Origin: a virus
IMG/VR virus record: IMGVR_UViG_3300010410_000008
Span: 1 to 23,853 of that record
Length of the DNA: 23,853 nt
Strand: one strand, 5' to 3'
Each line of letters begins with the position of its first letter. Position 1 is the first letter of the stretch. Under the pieces are notes generated by a model, which was not told where the DNA came from, searched no databases, and saw only the letters and a program-made list of their open reading frames with translations. The translations under genes were made by a program, and so were the position numbers. Below are positions 7,556 to 15,281 of the stretch, piece by piece.

Positions 7556-8629
7556 TTAATAAGATGCGTGATACACATAGCCGCTAGCTTTTACATAGAA
7601 ACCATCTCCTGGAACATAAATTGCTCCACCAAATGTGTCGTACTGGGTTACAGTGAATCCTGGTTGAGCTACTCCTTCCCAAGTCAGTCCATCATCGGAA
7701 ACATAAAGCATTCCTTCTGAAAAGAGAGCAAATTTACCCCAGTCCTCCATCCAGATAATGTTCTGTGGATTTGGATTATGATTATCCGCAAGATCACCAA
7801 CACGACTAAGATTTGTTTCTGTCAGCACAGTCGCAGTATCATTTAAAACGCATAGGGTAACATAATAGGTATATTCTCCACCCACATTGGTATAGGTATA
7901 TTTCATCACAAAGAGTACATCGTGAACTGAGCGAATATACATATAACTTGTCTCATTCACATCTTCTGGAATGGTCGTGGTCCATGATCCAGGACTTGCT
8001 GTACTGGCAGCAGCTATAGATTTATCTCCGCCGACAACACCGACGAATAAACCTTTATGGGTCGTTAGGTACTTAAAGATTGGAACTGAAGTTCCATCCG
8101 AGCCTACCAAAGTCCACTCTGTTCTTTCTGTTAAAGAATCAAAACTGTAATAAACCGGGGACATATAATACCACCAACTAACTATGCCTGAGCTCCTTGT
8201 AACATCATAAGCCCCACAAGTCATAGCATTATGAGCCCCTGCACAATACCCTGCATTATGCCAAGTAATGCCATCGAATGAAGCGATGATGTTTGCCATA
8301 CCAGTAATCTTTGCTAAGAAGACGCCACCACCTGCCCATAGAATGACCGGAGCACCGTAGCCCCAGTAAGGGCTGCTTACAACAGTCCACTGCTTTGTCG
8401 TATGGTTAAAGTAGGACATATAAGGTGTTTTTGCCTGATATACAGCGATTTGAGCACTACCATTATCATAAATATCAATCCTTGTTTCACCGCCATACTG
8501 GGTATAGCCAAAATCACTATAGTACATCTTGGACCAGGAGAGGGTTGGAATACCAAAGACTACTTCACCTCTGCCACCAAGGGCCGACCAGATGGCTAAG
8601 GCATTATTAAAATTCTTATCATAACTCAT
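7556..8629 (-). CDS. Putative tail fibre or receptor-binding protein with Asp-box-like repeats
   Basis: The 357-residue protein is rich in Tyr, Trp, Gly, Ser and Thr. It carries several copies of a sialidase/BNR-type Asp-box-like pattern S-x-D-G-x-T-W: IASFDGITWHN, YSFDSLTERTEWTL, GSWTTTIPED and YVSDDGLTWEGV, spaced at roughly 50-110 residues. This predicts a beta-propeller. The position directly after the tail-associated protein and before the lysis genes is where phages keep receptor-binding proteins. A classical sialidase catalytic set cannot be assigned, so binding is more likely than hydrolysis. AAAGGAGG lies 7 bases before the ATG. Confidence 0.7.
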   Translation of the reverse strand: MSYDKNFNNALAIWSALGGRGEVVFGIPTLSWSKMYYSDFGYTQYGGETRIDIYDNGSAQIAVYQAKTPYMSYFNHTTKQWTVVSSPYWGYGAPVILWAGGGVFLAKITGMANIIASFDGITWHNAGYCAGAHNAMTCGAYDVTRSSGIVSWWYYMSPVYYSFDSLTERTEWTLVGSDGTSVPIFKYLTTHKGLFVGVVGGDKSIAAASTASPGSWTTTIPEDVNETSYMYIRSVHDVLFVMKYTYTNVGGEYTYYVTLCVLNDTATVLTETNLSRVGDLADNHNPNPQNIIWMEDWGKFALFSEGMLYVSDDGLTWEGVAQPGFTVTQYDTFGGAIYVPGDGFYVKASGYVYHASY

Positions 8630-8643
8630 CTAAAGGCCTCCTT

Positions 8644-9771
8644 TTATACCTTGCTGACGCTGGTGATTCGACCACTCGCATCTGTCGTGTAGTTATAAGT
8701 CGCTTCAGTAAAATCCGCATAGATAATTTCAAAGTTCGTACTGTTTACAGTTAACTGTGAAACCTCTTTTAATAGAAGCTCTGAGAAAATATCATTTAGT
8801 GTAATGCTGGTAATTCTACCGCTGCCATCTACTGTATAAGAGTATTCAGCATGATATTGTTCAACAGCTCCATTTTCTACAGCGTAGGTCACATCAATGG
8901 TACTTTCATTTACCACAATATCGGAAACAATAGTATAAGATACGCCCAGATCATCAACCTGAGTTTGAATATCACTTACTGAGCTTCCTACACTTGAGAT
9001 AGAATTTTCCAACCTGTAAAAGGTATCAGAAATGCTAGGCCTGTAATTTCCAACTTCTACTCTGATGTTATAGCGGTAAAATGGGTTATATTCTAAGGAA
9101 ATAATTCTGGTCTTAACATTGATGCCCAAGGGATAGAAGATGATGTGGACGTTATCGCCTACAGCCAAATTCATTAGTTTAAAGAAGGAGATATCATAGG
9201 ACGATGCATTTTCCCTGGAATCGTATGATACTGCTACATTGGTGACATTCTTTGATCCCATAACTGCAATATATTCAGCAGAACCCCTATGATTACGAAT
9301 GTTGATGTTATAACCGTTGTACTCAATTTCACCACCAAGGATCGCAATGTATTGCATGAGGGCCGCTCGCCTTGTAACTTTCTGATTGATTTTCATGGTG
9401 ATGTTTTCTGTAAAATCTATGACACCTGTGGAGAAGGGAGTCCCAGCAAGTAACTGAGATAATCCCGTAGCTGGATCTCCGGTAAAATCAAATTCTGTGA
9501 TGGTATACATTTCGTGGTTGAGCAGGTAGGAAACGTGTTCACAGAGAACAGAACATACTGGAAGACTCCCTTGGATGGATTTACTAATCTGGACCATTTC
9601 AAAATACTGATTGTCTAGTTTTGCAATTTGCTTTGTTTTGAGTGCTAGGGCTGACTTTGCCATAACACTAAAGGAAAGGGTAAATTCACCATCCAAAGTT
9701 TCTCTTAAATTGGAGCTCATTACTTTCTGAATGGATTGAATCAACGTCGCGCCTGAGTATATCTCAATCAA
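8644..9771 (-). CDS. Tail-associated (tip) protein, prophage endopeptidase tail family
   Basis: The 375-residue protein matches the layout of gp27/Tal-like baseplate hub proteins: an N-terminal domain (EIYSGATLIQSIQKVMSSNL), a central ARRAALMQYIAxLGG-like region seen in prophage-tail proteins, and a YxPFYRYNIRVEVGNYR segment. The start is TTG at 9771: AAAGGAGG ends 7 bases before it, whereas the ATG at 9840 would lie inside the tape-measure gene and has no ribosome binding site. Residues about 300-375 hold two copies of a Y-x-Y-T-x-D-x-SGRITS motif, a short internal duplication. The family's peptidase domain is not evident here, so a structural hub role is safer. Confidence 0.8.
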   Translation of the reverse strand: MIEIYSGATLIQSIQKVMSSNLRETLDGEFTLSFSVMAKSALALKTKQIAKLDNQYFEMVQISKSIQGSLPVCSVLCEHVSYLLNHEMYTITEFDFTGDPATGLSQLLAGTPFSTGVIDFTENITMKINQKVTRRAALMQYIAILGGEIEYNGYNINIRNHRGSAEYIAVMGSKNVTNVAVSYDSRENASSYDISFFKLMNLAVGDNVHIIFYPLGINVKTRIISLEYNPFYRYNIRVEVGNYRPSISDTFYRLENSISSVGSSVSDIQTQVDDLGVSYTIVSDIVVNESTIDVTYAVENGAVEQYHAEYSYTVDGSGRITSITLNDIFSELLLKEVSQLTVNSTNFEIIYADFTEATYNYTTDASGRITSVSKV

Positions 9772-9788
9772 GGGTATGCCTCCTTTCG

Positions 9789-12059
9789 TTAATTTCCTGA
9801 AACACCTAAATTCCTGACTGTAACGGTGTTCTGATTCCACTGAAGCTGGGCAATCACCCGGGTTAAGATATTCCCATCAATAGTCAGTGGAATGGTAACA
9901 TCAAAGATTGCTCCTTCAGAACCATTAAAGGATCCTGATACTTGAGAGTTCAGATCCAAATCAAAATCTGTTGGAATGGCTCCTTGCATATCTTTTTCCA
10001 CACCACTCATAGCTTCAGAAAAACCTTCTCCGATGCCTTCACCCATATTGGAACCAATACCGGCAAAGACTCGTGATGGAGAATGAATCCCGAGAACATT
10101 TTTGACTCCTTTGACAATGCCGCCGACCATGCTATCTACCTTGTTTTTAAGCCAGCCAATCATGGATGAAATCCCATCCCATAAACCTCTAGAGATATTC
10201 TTGCCCACATCCATCATGGATGGAATGGCACTTCCTAGTCCCGTTACAATGGCTGTAATTATCTGAGGAAGCTGGGCTACCAGCTGCGGTATCGCTTTAA
10301 TAAGTCCCGCAGCAAGCTGGATGGTTAGCTGCACACCAATCTCAATAATCTTTGGTAGGTTGCTTGTTATGAAAGTGATGATGCTGTTGATAATTTGTGG
10401 CAATGCTTCTATCAAAGTAGGGAGAGAGTTTAGTAGTCCCTGCGACAATCCACTGATAATTTGAAAAGCTGCATCTAGCACCAAATCAAGATTATTGATC
10501 AGCGTCTGAGCAATAAGAATCACCGCTTCAACGATAGACGGGATCAATTCAGGGAGCGCTTCACCAAGGCCAGTGGCCAGGGTTACGATCATCACGAGGG
10601 CTGCTTCCACAAGAGCCGGTAGATTTGTAATAATGCCGTCTACTAAAGTGAGCACCAGTTGAAGTGCACCATCTGTAATCTGTGGTAGGGCCTCAATGAG
10701 CCCGCCCACGATGGTCATGATAATATTGTTTGCCGCTTCAATAAGTGTAGGCAGATTATCTAAAATACCATTCACAAGAGCAAGAACTAAATCCGGTGCC
10801 ACTTCAGCAATGGCAGAAATGAGTCCTGTCACCACATCTAAAATCTGCGGCAGGATTACGGCAATCTGTTCTACCGTTTCTCTTGCCCCTTCTTTAAGTT
10901 GTTCTGCAGCGCCTTCCTGTCCAGTAATTAGACCCGTTAAGCCATCAAGGACCATCGTGAAGCCTGGTAGAAGCTGAGAGGTTATGTTGTTTTTTACGCC
11001 GGCAAAGGAGCGGGTGAGATTATCCATGGCATCCGTATAATTGACAGCGGCATCAATGGATTCATCACTCATTACCAGACCCAGTTCACTGGCTTTATTC
11101 TTAAGAGCATCCGTGCTTTCTGCAGTCTGGTTCAAGAGCGCTCCAAGTTCAACAGATGATGTGCCGAGTAGGTCGTTGGCAATAGCCGCTTTTTCACCTT
11201 CATCGGAGATGTCTTGTAGGCCTCTAATGGTCATATCGAAAACTTCTTCACGGGATTTGCCTTGAAGATCTTCCATTGAAATGCCAAGGCGCTGAAACTT
11301 TTCAGTGGCAGATGAGCTTCCATTGATGGCATCATCTACGGTGCTGTTAAGTTTTTTCATTCCAGTTTCTAAAGATGAGACACTGGCGCCGTTTTGAGAA
11401 AGTACATACTCCCATTCCTGATATCCTTGTCTCGAAAGACCCAGTCGTTGACTGGCTTTATCGACTTCATCTCCCGCAGCGGCTGCATCATTTGCCATAT
11501 CATATAGTTTTTTTCCTGCACTTACTGCTGCGGTTCCAATGGCAGCCATTGCAACACCGATACCTGCGGCTACACCTTTCATAACAGACCCTAGTTTTTC
11601 AAACTTATCACTGGAATCATTTGCTACTTTCGCTGACTTTTTAATTTCATCTCCAAACTTGTCAGCTTCTTTACCTGCATCTCCAAATCCATCACTGGAT
11701 GTATCAAGAGCTTTATTATTATCATCAAGCTCCCGTTCCATCTTGTTAAGATTTGCATTGGCGTTATTTAGCTGAATCTGCCATGCTTTGGTTCGTTTAT
11801 CATTCTCTCCGAAGGATTCGGCGGCATTTTTAAGGGCAGATTCTAAAGTGCCAATTTTACTCTTTTGGGCATCAATCTCTTTATTTAAAACTTCATTTCG
11901 TGCAGTTACTGCTTGTAGGGATTTGTCCTGCTTGTCGAACTGAGATGTGACCAGTTTCATTTCAGAGCCTAACACTTTAAAATCTCTATTGATCTCTCTA
12001 AGTGAATCCTTAAATTCACGTTCGCCTTCAACACCGATTTTCAGACCAAAATCTGACAT
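9789..12059 (-). CDS. Tail tape measure protein
   Basis: The 756-residue protein sets tail length and is ejected with the DNA. It begins with a coiled coil (about 30-120), then a Gly/Ala-rich hydrophobic stretch (about 160-182), an EYVLSQNG-type region conserved in Firmicute tape measures, and eight 22-residue hydrophobic helical repeats (436-611). The typical end region has GLWDGISSMIGWL and GIHSPSRVFAGIG. At the rule of thumb of 0.15 nm per residue it predicts a tail of roughly 110 nm. No lytic domain is seen. AAGGAGGTGA precedes the ATG. It is the gene after the frameshifted chaperone, as in lambda-like tail modules. Confidence 0.95.
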   Translation of the reverse strand: MSDFGLKIGVEGEREFKDSLREINRDFKVLGSEMKLVTSQFDKQDKSLQAVTARNEVLNKEIDAQKSKIGTLESALKNAAESFGENDKRTKAWQIQLNNANANLNKMERELDDNNKALDTSSDGFGDAGKEADKFGDEIKKSAKVANDSSDKFEKLGSVMKGVAAGIGVAMAAIGTAAVSAGKKLYDMANDAAAAGDEVDKASQRLGLSRQGYQEWEYVLSQNGASVSSLETGMKKLNSTVDDAINGSSSATEKFQRLGISMEDLQGKSREEVFDMTIRGLQDISDEGEKAAIANDLLGTSSVELGALLNQTAESTDALKNKASELGLVMSDESIDAAVNYTDAMDNLTRSFAGVKNNITSQLLPGFTMVLDGLTGLITGQEGAAEQLKEGARETVEQIAVILPQILDVVTGLISAIAEVAPDLVLALVNGILDNLPTLIEAANNIIMTIVGGLIEALPQITDGALQLVLTLVDGIITNLPALVEAALVMIVTLATGLGEALPELIPSIVEAVILIAQTLINNLDLVLDAAFQIISGLSQGLLNSLPTLIEALPQIINSIITFITSNLPKIIEIGVQLTIQLAAGLIKAIPQLVAQLPQIITAIVTGLGSAIPSMMDVGKNISRGLWDGISSMIGWLKNKVDSMVGGIVKGVKNVLGIHSPSRVFAGIGSNMGEGIGEGFSEAMSGVEKDMQGAIPTDFDLDLNSQVSGSFNGSEGAIFDVTIPLTIDGNILTRVIAQLQWNQNTVTVRNLGVSGN
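10227..10754 (-). repeat. Eight tandem 22-residue (66-base) repeats inside the tape measure gene
   Basis: From residue 436 the protein can be cut without gaps into eight units of exactly 22 residues, such as LPTLIEAANNIIMTIVGGLI+EA, LPQITDGALQLVLTLVDGII+TN, LPALVEAALVMIVTLATGLG+EA, LPELIPSIVE..., LDLVLDAAFQ..., LPTLIEALPQ..., LPKIIEIGVQ... and IPQLVAQLPQ.... Consensus: LPxLIEAAxQIIxxLVxGLIxA. The DNA copies have diverged, so this is an old expansion. Confidence 0.85.
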
Positions 12060-12084
12060 ACTAAATCACCTCCTTCAGGGCATG

Positions 12085-12107
12085 AAAAAGACACCTTTAT
12101 AGGTGCC
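12085..12107 (-). terminator. Terminator-like hairpin before the tape measure gene
   Basis: On the minus strand GGCACCT (12107-12101) pairs with AGGTGTC (12096-12090) over an ATAA loop, with one G-U pair, and is followed by TTTTT. It starts 17 bases past the frameshift-product stop and 25 bases before the tape measure ATG. With no promoter visible downstream it may act as a partial terminator that lowers tape measure expression, or as an mRNA 3'-end stabiliser. Confidence 0.6.
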
Positions 12108-12123
12108 GATTAAGATATTGTTG

Positions 12124-12327
12124 TTATAAAAATTCTGGGATAATGTCATCGATATAGTAATTTATTTTTGGTTTTGAAATACCAATGAACTGTTTGTGGC
12201 ATTCCCAAAGATCCATCAGATAGCCAATAGGCATCAACCACACCTCATCTTCGCTGCGCATCAAATGGACTGTACCGTAATAGATAAGTCGGGTAAAGAC
12301 CTCCTGATCACTTACCCGACTACCTCG
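12124..12327 (-). CDS. Extension of the tail chaperone made by -1 frameshifting (GT-type)
   Basis: In the -1 frame relative to the chaperone gene, 67 codons are open after the slippery site and end at TAA 12126-12124. The product begins RGSRVSDQEV, continues with stretches such as FTRLIYYGTVHLM and IGYLMDLWECHKQFIG, and ends DDIIPEFL. It has no start codon or ribosome binding site of its own that would fit, but it is compositionally protein-like and fills the otherwise unexplained space before the tape measure gene. Joined to residues 1-132 of the chaperone it gives a 199-residue protein, analogous to lambda gpGT, whose T part binds tail subunits while the G part coats the tape measure. Confidence 0.85.
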   Translation of the reverse strand, partial: RGSRVSDQEVFTRLIYYGTVHLMRSEDEVWLMPIGYLMDLWECHKQFIGISKPKINYYIDDIIPEFL

Positions 12328-12333
12328 TTTTTT
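12287..12333 (-). promoter_or_regulatory. Programmed -1 frameshift signal: slippery heptamer plus stem-loop
   Basis: In the zero frame (TCA AAA AAC) the heptamer A AAA AAC occupies 12333-12327. After a 5-base spacer comes a perfect 10-bp stem, AGTCGGGTAA (12321-12312) with TTACCCGACT (12296-12287), enclosing a 15-base loop that contains AGGAGG. Slippery site, spacer length and stem all match the classical -1 signal. The zero-frame TAA lies inside the stem. Confidence 0.85.
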
Positions 12334-12722
12334 GAGTCTTCACTCTCCACATTTCTCATTGTGCCCTTCATCATGCTGGCCATAATCGCATTTTTGTAGC
12401 CCGCCAGATCAAATGGGGTGGTAAGAAGTTCGACTTCTTCCTCAGTGAGCAACTCCTTCTTGTCATTTTTATTCTTGATGTTATGAATTTGGATGGATTG
12501 GTTGGAGAGAAGGGTGATGAGCCACACTACCTCTGCAAGGGCCATTTCAAAGTTCTCTGTCTTCATTAGTTTTTCGCCTAAGTTTTCAAGCCCGCCGTAG
12601 CGCCCAGCAATTTCTTTTGTTGCTTTTGTGGTAAGAATCAGTTTGAATTTAGTACCCCCGATTTTAATGGTGGTGCTTCGTTCTTCTGCAGCTTCATTTA
12701 ATATCAATTTTTCTTCTGGCAT
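12312..12722 (-). CDS. Tail assembly chaperone, short form (gpG-like)
   Basis: The 136-residue acidic protein lies between the major tail protein and tape measure genes, the standard place for the siphovirus tail assembly chaperone. Its N-terminal half has a beta-like segment (TTIKIGGTKFKLILTTKAT) followed by helices (LGEKLMKTENFEMALAEVVWLI), as seen in Firmicute TAC proteins. In the zero frame it ends in KNEVVG; a -1 shift at codons 131-132 bypasses this stop. It should bind the hydrophobic tape measure protein during assembly and be absent from the virion. GGGAGG lies 9 bases before the ATG. Confidence 0.82.
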   Translation of the reverse strand: MPEEKLILNEAAEERSTTIKIGGTKFKLILTTKATKEIAGRYGGLENLGEKLMKTENFEMALAEVVWLITLLSNQSIQIHNIKNKNDKKELLTEEEVELLTTPFDLAGYKNAIMASMMKGTMRNVESEDSKNEVVG

Positions 12723-12738
12723 AATTATTTACCTCCCA

Positions 12739-13620
12739 TTAGGATACAGTTACTGTAGCCACTGTTGTAGTTGCATCACTAGCACCAACAAGACTCAGCA
12801 CGCAGTAGTAATAATATGTGTCTGCCACAAGATCAGTTGGGATATCATAGCTGGCAGAGGTTTCTCCATTGATAAGGGTACCGCCTGACGCACTATCGAT
12901 GGTGTTTTCATACCACTGATAAGTTACCGGATCACTGGTATTGGATTCTGCCACCACAGAAAGACTTCCTGTTATGCTGCCGGCTGTAGCTTCAGTCAAT
13001 ATAGCAGGCTGAGTTGTAATTGTAATCGTCGGTGTTACCGGGGTAAAGTCAGGTTCATAGACATTTGTAAACCAGCCGGAGATGGTTTCAGTTGCCACAC
13101 CGTTGTCGCCTTCAGTTACTTCGGCTTTCCAAGGATGTTTGTTTTCGCTGTCCAGTTTATTTCGTCTGAATACCGTACCTTCTATGGTGGGACTGCTGAA
13201 TGTAATGGAATCTCCTTTGGTGGCAAGACTTGTAGCTGGAACGCTGAAAATAACTCTGTAAAGCCAAAAATATCTGTATTTTCCATTGGCCTTCTTAGCA
13301 CGAAATCCAATAGCCACTGGACTTCCGCCATCTTCGCTTCTTGAAACCACTACATTATTGCTGTCAATTTTGCAGCCCGTTAAGTCCTGCGTTACTAGAG
13401 AACCGATATCATCAATTCCCAAGCTCAGTGAACCGCTCTTAAACTCCTTGATTACTTCTGATGCGCCATCATCGGCGTAGAGAATTGCTTCAATAAGTTC
13501 AATGCTTAATTCAGCAGTCATGGCTTTTGCCAGTACTGTGGGTGTGCCATAGGTTTCAATGCCGTTTTGATCTTCTGTGATCTTGGCATAATAAAGACTA
13601 TCTAATCCGATTGTTGCCAT
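12739..13620 (-). CDS. Major tail protein with C-terminal Ig-like domain
   Basis: The 293-residue tube-forming protein has an N-terminal beta-rich domain (about 1-190, from ATIGLDSLYYAKI) of the phi13/TP901-type major tail protein group. It contains the features KANGKYRYFWLYRVIF and VATETISGWFTNVYEP near its end. Residues about 195-293 start with TPTITITTQP and contain TYQWYENT and YYYYCVLSL; they look like one Ig-like beta sandwich of the kind displayed on phage surfaces and capable of weak binding to glycans. The ATG directly follows the TAA of the upstream gene (TAAATG), with GGAGG inside that gene's end. High expression is expected. Confidence 0.85.
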   Translation of the reverse strand: MATIGLDSLYYAKITEDQNGIETYGTPTVLAKAMTAELSIELIEAILYADDGASEVIKEFKSGSLSLGIDDIGSLVTQDLTGCKIDSNNVVVSRSEDGGSPVAIGFRAKKANGKYRYFWLYRVIFSVPATSLATKGDSITFSSPTIEGTVFRRNKLDSENKHPWKAEVTEGDNGVATETISGWFTNVYEPDFTPVTPTITITTQPAILTEATAGSITGSLSVVAESNTSDPVTYQWYENTIDSASGGTLINGETSASYDIPTDLVADTYYYYCVLSLVGASDATTTVATVTVS

Positions 13621-13965
13621 TTAATCTTCCTCCGTTTCATATTCTTTCATTACGTCGATGGCGTAATGATGAAATTTTGTATCGTGTTCATAACCTACAT
13701 ACTGCCGATCTGTTATGGTTATTCCTCCTGATTGAAGAGCCTTTGTTAGATCCTTTTTAATTTTAACGTAGTTTTTCTTAGTAAAAAGGGACAGTCTGGC
13801 TTCTGAAACAATCATATATGCCTCATTATCCGCAAAGAGATCCAGTCTATCAGACATAGGAGTGATGACAAGATATTCATCGGGGGGCATGTCAGAGAAT
13901 AAGCCTGTTTCTACAGGGATGCCAAAGGGGGCAAGTATGAGGTTTAAATCCTTTAATAAACTCAT
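13621..13965 (-). CDS. Probable tail terminator / tail completion protein
   Basis: The 114-residue protein sits between the HK97 gp10-like gene and the major tail protein gene, the position of the tail terminator in siphoviruses. It has alternating beta and alpha segments (EYLVITPMSD, EARLSLFTKKNYVKIKKDLT, HHYAIDVMKEYE) fitting that small fold, but I see no diagnostic motif. The start overlaps the upstream stop as ATGA. The function is assigned by order and size. Confidence 0.65.
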   Translation of the reverse strand: MSLLKDLNLILAPFGIPVETGLFSDMPPDEYLVITPMSDRLDLFADNEAYMIVSEARLSLFTKKNYVKIKKDLTKALQSGGITITDRQYVGYEHDTKFHHYAIDVMKEYETEED

Positions 13966-14393
13966 AGTTTTTCAATCTCCTTATCAAGCTTAATTTTCAT
14001 GGTTTCAATGCAAACTTTGCGGGAAGCTGATTTAGCCGGCTTCAAAAATGGTTTTGGTGGCTGACCCGATTTGCCGTATTCAAGAACATTTGCGATCTTT
14101 GCATTGGAATCTCCGTCACTTCTGGGTTCACTAAAACCAATCTTCACGTTGAAATTTCCGTTTTTATCTACCTTAGTTGGGGAGAGACCCAGTGAAGAAA
14201 TAAGTTCACCAGTAGAACGGTCTTTTTCTTTTGTCTGACTACCGATGATGCCTTTTAGGTTAATCTTCACTTTATCAAGAACAACCTCTCCGCCTGATTC
14301 CAAGACTTTTGATACAATCTCATCGGTTTTATTACCGAGCTTAGAAAGCTTCTTTTGAAAATCATCAGGCATTCGCATGGTTGCTTTAGCCAC
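13962..14393 (-). CDS. HK97 gp10-family head-tail joining protein
   Basis: The 143-residue protein shows the family hallmark near its C-terminus, A-x-V-L-E-Y-G-x-S-G-x-P-P-x-P-F-L-x-P (residues about 101-120), with a basic N-terminal helix region. It is thought to act at the head-tail junction or in tail completion. The start is GTG at 14393, supported by AAGGAGGTG placed 7 bases upstream; the later ATGs have no such site. It ends in an ATGA overlap with the next gene. Confidence 0.85.
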   Translation of the reverse strand: MAKATMRMPDDFQKKLSKLGNKTDEIVSKVLESGGEVVLDKVKINLKGIIGSQTKEKDRSTGELISSLGLSPTKVDKNGNFNVKIGFSEPRSDGDSNAKIANVLEYGKSGQPPKPFLKPAKSASRKVCIETMKIKLDKEIEKL

Positions 14394-14718
14394 TTGGAAT
14401 CACCTCCTTAGCCAGAACTTCAATATACATTCCGCGGCCTTTTACATCTTCAACGGATGTAATATCAAATTTCTTGTCTTTGACAACGATCACCATTGAT
14501 GTTGTTATGGTTTGACCAGGAATATGGCGAAAGCGAAAGAGGTCTGTGGCTTCAGAAAATGAAGCTCTGTTGGACCATTTCTCATTGCCATGACGCCCTT
14601 CTCGGTAGGCTCTAACAGAGGCTATAGTATTATCAACTTCCGTTTTGAACCCTTCAGCATCTTTAGTGGTGTCGTGTTCAACAATATCGATAAAGGTATT
14701 CATTTTTCCAAAGCTCAT
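14386..14718 (-). CDS. Head closure / head-tail adaptor protein
   Basis: The 110-residue protein starts MSFGKMNTFIDIVEH and has the small beta-barrel pattern of the phage head-tail joining family (Phage_H_T_join), including FRFRHIPGQTITTSMVIVV and FDITSVEDVKGRGMYIEVLA. It closes the portal-connector channel after packaging. ATG 14718, 5 bases behind a GGAAGGTG site, is preferred over the in-frame TTG at 14733. It overlaps the following gp10-like gene by 8 bases and follows the connector gene with a 2-base gap. Confidence 0.85.
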   Translation of the reverse strand: MSFGKMNTFIDIVEHDTTKDAEGFKTEVDNTIASVRAYREGRHGNEKWSNRASFSEATDLFRFRHIPGQTITTSMVIVVKDKKFDITSVEDVKGRGMYIEVLAKEVIPSG

Positions 14719-14720
14719 GA

Positions 14721-15029
14721 TTACACCTTCCAATCCCGGTCAAGGCGAAGCAGTAGGTTGACTGTATTCCATACTTGCTGCCCAGCTTGAACATTATCAG
14801 AAAAAAAGCCACCGGTGCTGCCGTCCCTGGATTCATAAAAATGGGACGTCAGCATGATGATGGCTTGCTCTGTGGTAGAGGGCATAGGTGTTTCAATATA
14901 GTGATTTTCAGGAAGATGCTGATAACTTTCTGCGTACCGCGTGGCGGCTATGATATACATTTCAAGAAGTTCATCATCGGCCGAGTGATCTAGAATTAAG
15001 TTTGCTTTTACTTTTTCAATGAGTGTCAT
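14721..15029 (-). CDS. Head-tail connector (gp6-like) protein
   Basis: The 102-residue helical protein starts MTLIEKVKANLIL and has the pattern of the phage_connect/gp6 adaptor family: an N-terminal helix, DDELLEMYIIAATRYAESY, then EQAIIMLTSHFYESRDG and LLLRLDRDW. It joins below the portal ring. It lies between the head fibre and head closure genes in the canonical order. Confidence 0.87.
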   Translation of the reverse strand: MTLIEKVKANLILDHSADDELLEMYIIAATRYAESYQHLPENHYIETPMPSTTEQAIIMLTSHFYESRDGSTGGFFSDNVQAGQQVWNTVNLLLRLDRDWKV

Positions 15030-15053
15030 ATCACCACCATCCTTTCGTTAACA

Positions 15054-15269
15054 TTATTCGTCAGCTGTCATAAGTCCGGCAGCTTTAAGCTTTGTCAGTA
15101 ATGCATTAAAGTCCACCACCAAATCCTCTACGGTAGCAGCAGTACTTGTGGGTTGATTATCAAGAATAGGGAGGCCGGTGACGATCGCCCCATCCTTGAT
15201 TTCTAGAGTTCCACCAATGACGGTTTTCTCTCCGCCCTGCTCAGTATAATTCTTTGTGTTATAAGTCAT
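15054..15269 (-). CDS. Head fibre protein
   Basis: The 71-residue protein begins MTYNTKNYTEQGGEKTVIGG, the recognised opening of the small phage head fibre family (phi29 gp8.5-like N-terminus). The helix FNALLTKLKAAGLM closes it. Such proteins decorate the capsid and are usually dispensable. It directly follows the capsid gene by 12 bases, with GGAGGTG upstream. Confidence 0.8.
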   Translation of the reverse strand: MTYNTKNYTEQGGEKTVIGGTLEIKDGAIVTGLPILDNQPTSTAATVEDLVVDFNALLTKLKAAGLMTADE

Positions 15270-15281
15270 AGTGCACCTCCA

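Noticed and set aside
9417-9840. Hub protein start at ATG 9840
   Set aside because: It lies inside the tape measure gene without a ribosome binding site; TTG 9771 has AAAGGAGG at 7 bases.
10696-11775. Plus-strand frames rich in Ser and Pro opposite the tape measure gene
   Set aside because: Low-complexity composition arises from the repeats read backwards; no start signals.
14386-14733. Head closure protein start at TTG 14733
   Set aside because: The GGAAGGTG site overlaps this codon and serves ATG 14718 instead.
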